From an uncultured Terriglobus sp. (GTDB taxonomy: Bacteria; Acidobacteriota; Terriglobia; Terriglobales; Acidobacteriaceae): a stretch of 9,609 bases of DNA. The position numbers were made by a program, and so were the translations under genes. Location: contig CALMRM010000037.1 in the NCBI GenBank assembly GCA_937871605.1, positions 3,213 through 12,821 on the forward strand, read 5' to 3'. Shown piece after piece: positions 6,406-9,609 of the stretch. The notes beneath the pieces are model-generated. The model saw nothing but the letters and a program-made list of their open reading frames with translations, had not been told where the DNA came from and did no database searches. The first letter of the stretch is position 1. Every line of letters starts with the position of its first letter.

Positions 6406-7245
6406 TTAGTTCATCCACGAGCGGTCATTTGGATCACGGTGCTCGTCCTCCGGCGCAACGTAGCGGCCATCCCGATCGAAGTTTACATCGCGATCCTGCT
6501 TGCGCATGTACACCTGGAACTGACGCGCGGCGCGGCGGCGCTTCCAGCGGTAGTAGTCATTGCGCATGCGGAAATACCGTTCGCTGGTCACGGCAGCCAA
6601 GCCGCTACGGCGGGCCAGCCGTGCATACAACAGGCCACTCAACCCGCAGCACAGGGCCAGCAGGGCACCAAAGCTGTCGCGTACCCGCAGCAGGACGGCC
6701 AGGTACACCAGTGTACCCAGTATGACCATGTACTTGGCCTTGATGCGCAGGACAAAGAAGAGAAAGAATTCAACCTCTCCAAACAGCACCGCAAACGCCA
6801 CCAGCACTGCAAAGAGTGGCGCAGAAATACCCGCTGTTGCAGCGAGCGGGCTGACATGGAGAAAGCTGACGCGGCCGCCGGTCAGCAGAGGTGGCCCGGT
6901 AACCAGCAACGTAGCCAGCACGGCACCACTTACCGTGGAGCCATAGAACAGTTCGTTGAACCAGCGTGCCCCGCGCGACTCTTCAAGCATGCTGCCGGTA
7001 AACCACAGCGTCAGCAGGGCAAACGCGGTACTCAGAATGCCGTAATTTACGAACGGGTAGCTCAGCAGTTGCCAAACGTGGAAGCGGCCCACGGCTGCAG
7101 CAGGTTCCAGTTGAAAGAGCAGCCCCAACACAGCGCCGACAGATGGCAGCGCCAGATCCACCAGCGCAAGCAGAAAGAACAGGCCCACCAGTAGCAGGAC
7201 CAAGCGGCGCACCGCGCCGCGAAAGGCGGGCAAGGATAGCGTCAT
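6406..7245 (-). CDS. Rhomboid-like membrane protein, probably inactive
   Basis: A 279-residue protein from the ATG at 7245. A GTG at 7263 is in frame, but GGAGGT directly touches it and is 18 nt from the ATG, so the start is uncertain. At least five to six hydrophobic helices fill residues about 10-210. The rhomboid signature HVWQLLSYPFVN is at 56-67. The serine motif GxSG appears as GISA (139-142), keeping the Ser. The sixth-helix segment expected to hold the catalytic His (AHxxG) reads ALCCGLSG with no His, so proteolysis is unlikely and a pseudo-rhomboid scaffold or chaperone role is more plausible. The C-terminus (about 220-279) is a charged cytoplasmic tail, basic and Tyr-rich then acidic. 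It lies upstream of the Kbp-like gene, probably in one transcript. Confidence 0.8.
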   Translation of the reverse strand: MTLSLPAFRGAVRRLVLLLVGLFFLLALVDLALPSVGAVLGLLFQLEPAAAVGRFHVWQLLSYPFVNYGILSTAFALLTLWFTGSMLEESRGARWFNELFYGSTVSGAVLATLLVTGPPLLTGGRVSFLHVSPLAATAGISAPLFAVLVAFAVLFGEVEFFLFFVLRIKAKYMVILGTLVYLAVLLRVRDSFGALLALCCGLSGLLYARLARRSGLAAVTSERYFRMRNDYYRWKRRRAARQFQVYMRKQDRDVNFDRDGRYVAPEDEHRDPNDRSWMN

Positions 7246-7503
7246 GGGTCCACGGGATGGCACACCTCCATTTCACCACACCTGACCTGTGGCAGGATGG
7301 CAGTGCATCTGGCTGATGCCCGCCGGTGCAGCATTGGCATGTGAAGGCACGCCTGCGTAAACAACCTGCGTGGCGCAAGGCGCGTCTTCACACAAAACGC
7401 CGTGTAGCGGCCACTCTCCGGTGACGTGGTCACACCTGTGAGTTCCCGCCCTGGGGCCGGTCCTAAACCAACACCGCATCGCAACCTGATAGAGGAAATT
7501 GCC
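7246..7503. other. Intergenic region between rhomboid-like and LysW-like genes
   Basis: 258 bp between divergent genes. It presumably holds promoters for both, but I cannot pick a convincing -35/-10 pair. A short inverted repeat GTGAC-GTG-GTCAC lies at 7421-7433, and the LysW-like ribosome site AGAGGA is at 7491-7496. Reading frames here look like random open frames of GC-rich DNA. Confidence 0.4.
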
Positions 7504-7716
7504 ATGGCAACCCTGTGCCCCGAATGTGACAACCCGCTCGATATCGACCAGGATGAGGTGGAGGAAGGCGAAACCGTTACGTGTGACGAATGCGGAGCGG
7601 AACTTGAGATCGTCTCGACGGAGCCGCTGCAACTCGCGCTGATCGATGCGGATGGCTACGATGACGAGGACGACGATTACCCGTCGCGCGGCTCAGAGGA
7701 GGACGACGATGAGTAA
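7504..7716 (+). CDS. LysW-like zinc-ribbon protein with an atypical acidic tail
   Basis: A 70-residue protein. The ATG at 7504 has AGAGGA 7 nt upstream. Four cysteines form a zinc ribbon: CPEC at 5-8 and CDEC at 27-30. The pattern CPECDNPLDI, VEEGETVTCDECGAELEIVS and PLQL closely follows LysW, the amino-group carrier that holds intermediates of lysine or arginine synthesis through its C-terminal Glu. True LysW ends in EDWGE. This protein instead ends in a run of Asp and Glu (DDEDDDY, then EEDDDE), keeping only a terminal Glu. No lysX, lysZ, lysY or lysJ is adjacent. It may be a diverged carrier, or a zinc-ribbon protein that no longer serves in amino acid synthesis. The fold is convincing; the function is open. 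Confidence 0.85.
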   Translation: MATLCPECDNPLDIDQDEVEEGETVTCDECGAELEIVSTEPLQLALIDADGYDDEDDDYPSRGSEEDDDE

Positions 7717-7747
7717 TAGCAAAGCCCCGTGCGACTCCTGCGGGTGA
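7709..7747 (+). CDS. Possible 12-residue micro-ORF with a CxxCG knuckle
   Basis: ATG at 7709 overlaps the last 8 bases of the LysW-like gene and encodes MSNSKAPCDSCG before TGA. A strong AGGAGG (7696-7701) lies 7 nt upstream, and the overlap would favour translational coupling. The CDSCG ending resembles the CDECG of the preceding zinc ribbon. However, the ribosome-site-like bases also encode the acidic tail (GAG GAG GAC), so they may be incidental. Unproven. Confidence 0.25.
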   Translation: MSNSKAPCDSCG

Positions 7748-7814
7748 CGCGTGTTCAATTAAGTATCCGCGAGCGTGCCAGCTTGCGGAGGCGACAGCTT
7801 AGGAGGTGGGTGCG

Positions 7815-8177
7815 ATGAAGTTTGCTCGAAGTCTCACAGTAAGTGCAGTCTTGGCGCTGGTGCCCGCAGGCGCGTTGGTTAGGGGGGCTGCGCTGCACGC
7901 ACAGGCCGACAACGGTGCACGCAGCCTGACCGGCGCGGTGACGGACAAGGCCGGCAACAAGATCAAGGGTGCTGTGGTGCATCTGAAGGACACTCGCTCG
8001 CTGGCCCAGCGCAGCTACATCACACCGGACGACGGCAGCTTTCGCTTTGCCCAGGTTTCCGGCGGCTCTGACTTTGAGGTATGGGCAGACCTGAACGGGA
8101 AGCGCACACCGAGCAAGTCAATCAGCTCGTTCGACACAAAAAAGAGCATTGAGATGACGCTGAAATTGCCGGACTAG
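7815..8177 (+). CDS. Small secreted carboxypeptidase-regulatory-like domain protein
   Basis: A 120-residue protein. AGGAGG (7801-7806) lies 8 nt before the ATG at 7815, which I prefer over the GTG at 7806 that overlaps it. Residues 1-30 are a signal peptide ending ALHAQ. The rest is one beta-sandwich of the CarboxypepD_reg type: LTGAVTDKAGNKIKGAVVHL (38-57), then a PDDGSFRF turn (71-78), typical of surface-attached or secreted proteins of acidobacteria. It has no catalytic residues of its own, so a structural or binding role is likely. It runs convergently into rpmA with a terminator between them. Confidence 0.85.
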   Translation: MKFARSLTVSAVLALVPAGALVRGAALHAQADNGARSLTGAVTDKAGNKIKGAVVHLKDTRSLAQRSYITPDDGSFRFAQVSGGSDFEVWADLNGKRTPSKSISSFDTKKSIEMTLKLPD

Positions 8178-8192
8178 AGCTAACCCAGACCA

Positions 8193-8232
8193 AACAACAA
8201 GAAGCCCCGCAGATGCGGGGCTTCTTGTTGTT
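8193..8232. terminator. Strong bidirectional terminator hairpin
   Basis: A perfect 18-bp stem (8193-8210 with 8215-8232) around the loop AGAT. The inner core is AAGCCCCGC/GCGGGGCTT. The outer A/T-rich arms give U-rich runs on both strands. It sits 16 bp after the small secreted protein and 12 bp after rpmA (on the minus strand), so it can end both converging transcripts. Confidence 0.9.
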
Positions 8233-8243
8233 GTAGAAGAAGG

Positions 8244-8501
8244 CTAGGCTACCGGCTCAACCGAGACAAAGCGGCCATGGTTGCCGCGATCCAGGAACTG
8301 CACCCGGCCGCCAATCTTTGCGAACAGGGTATCGTCCTTGCCGCGGCCTACATTCAGGCCCGGCTTCAACGGGGTACCACGCTGGCGCACGATGATGGAG
8401 CCGCCAGTGACCACTTCACCGGCAAACCGCTTTACGCCCAGTCGCTGCGCGTTGGAATCACGTCCGTTGGAGGAGGAACCGCCACCTTTTTTATGTGCCA
8501 T
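8244..8501 (-). CDS. rpmA: 50S ribosomal protein bL27
   Basis: An 85-residue protein with the characteristic start MAHKKGGGSSSNGRDS and core GSIIVRQRGT and GLNVGRGKDDTLFA. bL27 sits near the peptidyl transferase centre, and its N-terminus reaches the tRNA ends. It begins directly with the conserved residues and lacks the cleaved N-terminal extension seen in Firmicutes. GAGG lies 7 nt upstream of the ATG. It lies 72 bp downstream of rplU in the usual order, and a terminator follows immediately. Confidence 0.98.
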   Translation of the reverse strand: MAHKKGGGSSSNGRDSNAQRLGVKRFAGEVVTGGSIIVRQRGTPLKPGLNVGRGKDDTLFAKIGGRVQFLDRGNHGRFVSVEPVA

Positions 8502-8573
8502 TGCATTGCCTCGTTGCGGGTCGCCGCACGGCGCACACGCACTGTTCTAAAGTATGGGCGAAGTGCCCGGAAC

Positions 8574-8909
8574 CTACTGCTTGGCTTCGGCTTTGAAGCT
8601 CTTGCCGTTGACCAGAATCTCGTTGATCTTGACCTCAACGAAGTTCTGACGATGTCCCTGCAGCTTTTTGTACTGCTTCTTGCGCTTGTAGTGGAACACA
8701 AGGATCTTTTCGCCGCGGCCTTCGCTTACGACCTCGGCCAGCACCTTTGCGCCGCCAAGTTCCTGCTCGAAGCTGCCTGCTTCACCGCTGACGGCAAGCA
8801 CGTCCGCAAATTCTATGGCACCGTCGGTGTGGGGCGTAGTTTCGATCTTCAGGGTGTCACCGGGAGTGACGCGATACTGCTTCCCACCGGTGCGAATGAC
8901 TGCGTACAT
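8574..8909 (-). CDS. rplU: 50S ribosomal protein bL21
   Basis: A 111-residue protein with the family's start MYAVIRTGGKQYRV and the basic core HYKRKKQYKKLQGHRQ. bL21 binds 23S rRNA in the large subunit. The frame is open upstream to 8945, but the ATG at 8909 is chosen because GGAGGT (complement of 8914-8919) lies 4 nt before it and all bL21 proteins start at this MYA. It is followed by rpmA on the same strand. Confidence 0.98.
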   Translation of the reverse strand: MYAVIRTGGKQYRVTPGDTLKIETTPHTDGAIEFADVLAVSGEAGSFEQELGGAKVLAEVVSEGRGEKILVFHYKRKKQYKKLQGHRQNFVEVKINEILVNGKSFKAEAKQ

Positions 8910-9059
8910 ACAAACCTCCGCGTCCGGCCTTGCCGGTGCGCTCAAAACTGAAACCTGGCTGTGAGAAAGGCGACAGGCACCTGTGGCAAGGCGCGCACCG
9001 CGCAGCCAGCAATCCTTCTACGCCAAACCTGACAAGAATACCGGCTCGGCCGCGCCCGG
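8910..9059 (-). promoter_or_regulatory. rplU leader region
   Basis: 150 bp between the acyl-CoA-dehydrogenase-like stop and rplU. It should hold the rplU-rpmA promoter, but no clear consensus boxes are visible. A small hairpin (CCGGC-CTT-GCCGG on the plus strand, 8924-8936) lies just upstream of the rplU ribosome site. A role in ribosomal protein feedback is possible but unsupported by any motif I recognise. Confidence 0.35.
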
Positions 9060-9609
9060 TCAAGCGGCACTGCCACCACCGGGGCCAGGTTGCCGTAGCG
9101 CGCGTCCCAAAGACTCCAGGTCACGCTCGGCATGGCACTGCCGTAGGAAGAGGTCGAGTTCCGTGTAGCGACGACTAAGGTTCGCATCACGGGCGAGTGG
9201 TGCAGGTCCCATCGCGCGGGCAAAGCGGCGTAGCGTGTCGGTGCAGGCCTGTTCGACAGCATGGCGGGCGGCCAGAGCGCGCGTCATCGGGTTCTGCCCG
9301 TCCGCCAGGTCGAAGTCGTGCGCGACGGCATCCAGCACGCACTCCGTTACCCATACGTTGGTGTGCATAGCGGCACGGTGTGCTGCGGTGTGCGCATCCT
9401 CGCGCGTGCTGGCCATCACATAGTCCAGCAGACCCGCGGCTCCGCCAGCCCACGCTGCTGCCGGCCCAACTGCACCGCGCCAGAACCCGTGCCGTTGCAC
9501 ATACCAGCCCTCGCGCCCAACGACGGCCACAATAGGGCAGCGCTCAAAGGCAACGGCAGAGGTGTGTGTCATGCGAAAAGCCTCGACGGCCCATCCACTG
9601 CCGTCGTAC
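9060..9609 (-). CDS. Acyl-CoA-dehydrogenase-like protein, C-terminal part
   Basis: The frame stays open through the right edge (upstream residues YDGSGWAVEAFR before the Met at 9572), so this is the C-terminal part of a longer gene rather than a 170-residue protein. Residues such as RHGFWRGAVGPAAAWAGG, followed by an all-helical region, resemble the C-terminal helical bundle of acyl-CoA dehydrogenase-fold flavoproteins. The end LSRRYTELDLFLRQCHAERD, then LESLGRAL, is like the tails of the more distant members that lack the usual catalytic base. It may be an FAD-dependent dehydrogenase or oxygenase; the substrate is unknown. It lies on the same strand as rplU-rpmA, 150 bp upstream, with no obvious terminator between. 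Confidence 0.65.
   Translation of the reverse strand, partial: YDGSGWAVEAFRMTHTSAVAFERCPIVAVVGREGWYVQRHGFWRGAVGPAAAWAGGAAGLLDYVMASTREDAHTAAHRAAMHTNVWVTECVLDAVAHDFDLADGQNPMTRALAARHAVEQACTDTLRRFARAMGPAPLARDANLSRRYTELDLFLRQCHAERDLESLGRALRQPGPGGGSAA

Noticed and set aside
6193..7194. Plus-strand open frame of 333 codons across LysM and rhomboid-like genes
   Set aside because: It spans two clearly coding minus-strand genes, and its Gln/Arg/Ala-rich translation has no domain-like pattern.
7421..7433. Inverted repeat GTGAC-GTG-GTCAC as an operator
   Set aside because: A five-base stem is expected by chance at this GC content, and no regulator or promoter boxes are associated with it.
8277..8951. 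Plus-strand open frame of 224 codons opposite rpmA and rplU
   Set aside because: Entirely antisense to two unmistakable ribosomal protein genes.

Overview
The window is GC-rich bacterial chromosome, most likely from an acidobacterium of the Terriglobus/Granulicella/Edaphobacter type. The main pointers are a secreted von Willebrand factor A protein of the VWFA-related acidobacterial style, a small secreted carboxypeptidase-regulatory-like protein, a pseudo-rhomboid and an orphan LysW-like zinc ribbon, together with ordinary bacterial rplU-rpmA. The taxonomic call is inference from gene content. No rRNA, tRNA, CRISPR array, transposase or integrase was found.

Layout. 1-2452, minus strand: a secreted S9A prolyl oligopeptidase followed by a catalase-like gene that runs off the left edge. 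2496-5976, plus strand: a VWA-like protein with a broken metal site, a two-helix membrane protein of unknown function (called X here) and a secreted serine beta-lactamase-fold hydrolase. 5973-7245, minus strand: a rhomboid-like membrane protein and a Kbp/YgaU-like BON+LysM protein, converging on the hydrolase with a shared CTAG stop. 7504-8177, plus strand: a LysW-like carrier-type zinc ribbon, a possible 12-residue micro-ORF and a small secreted beta-sandwich protein. A strong terminator hairpin (8193-8232) then separates these from minus-strand rpmA, rplU and an acyl-CoA-dehydrogenase-like gene that runs off the right edge.

The most unusual structure is a mosaic at 3519-6002. The VWA gene's last eight codons occur again, diverged mainly at third codon positions, at 4533-4556. 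The last 25 bp before the LysM gene's stop occur again, identically, at 4508-4532. The two fragments abut with no gap. The order is VWA-end / X / LysM-end copy / VWA-end copy / hydrolase / LysM-end. This is what would be left if two versions of the same VWA-LysM interval, one carrying X and one carrying the hydrolase, had been joined in tandem. I infer a cargo hotspot between these genes. The recombination mechanism is not visible.

Functionally the window looks like a set of envelope and secreted proteins (peptidase, VWA, hydrolase, LysM, rhomboid-like) beside a conserved ribosomal-protein operon. No single pathway unites them. Several members are degenerate versions of known folds: the VWA protein lacks MIDAS residues, the rhomboid lacks its histidine, and the LysW-like protein lacks the EDWGE tail.
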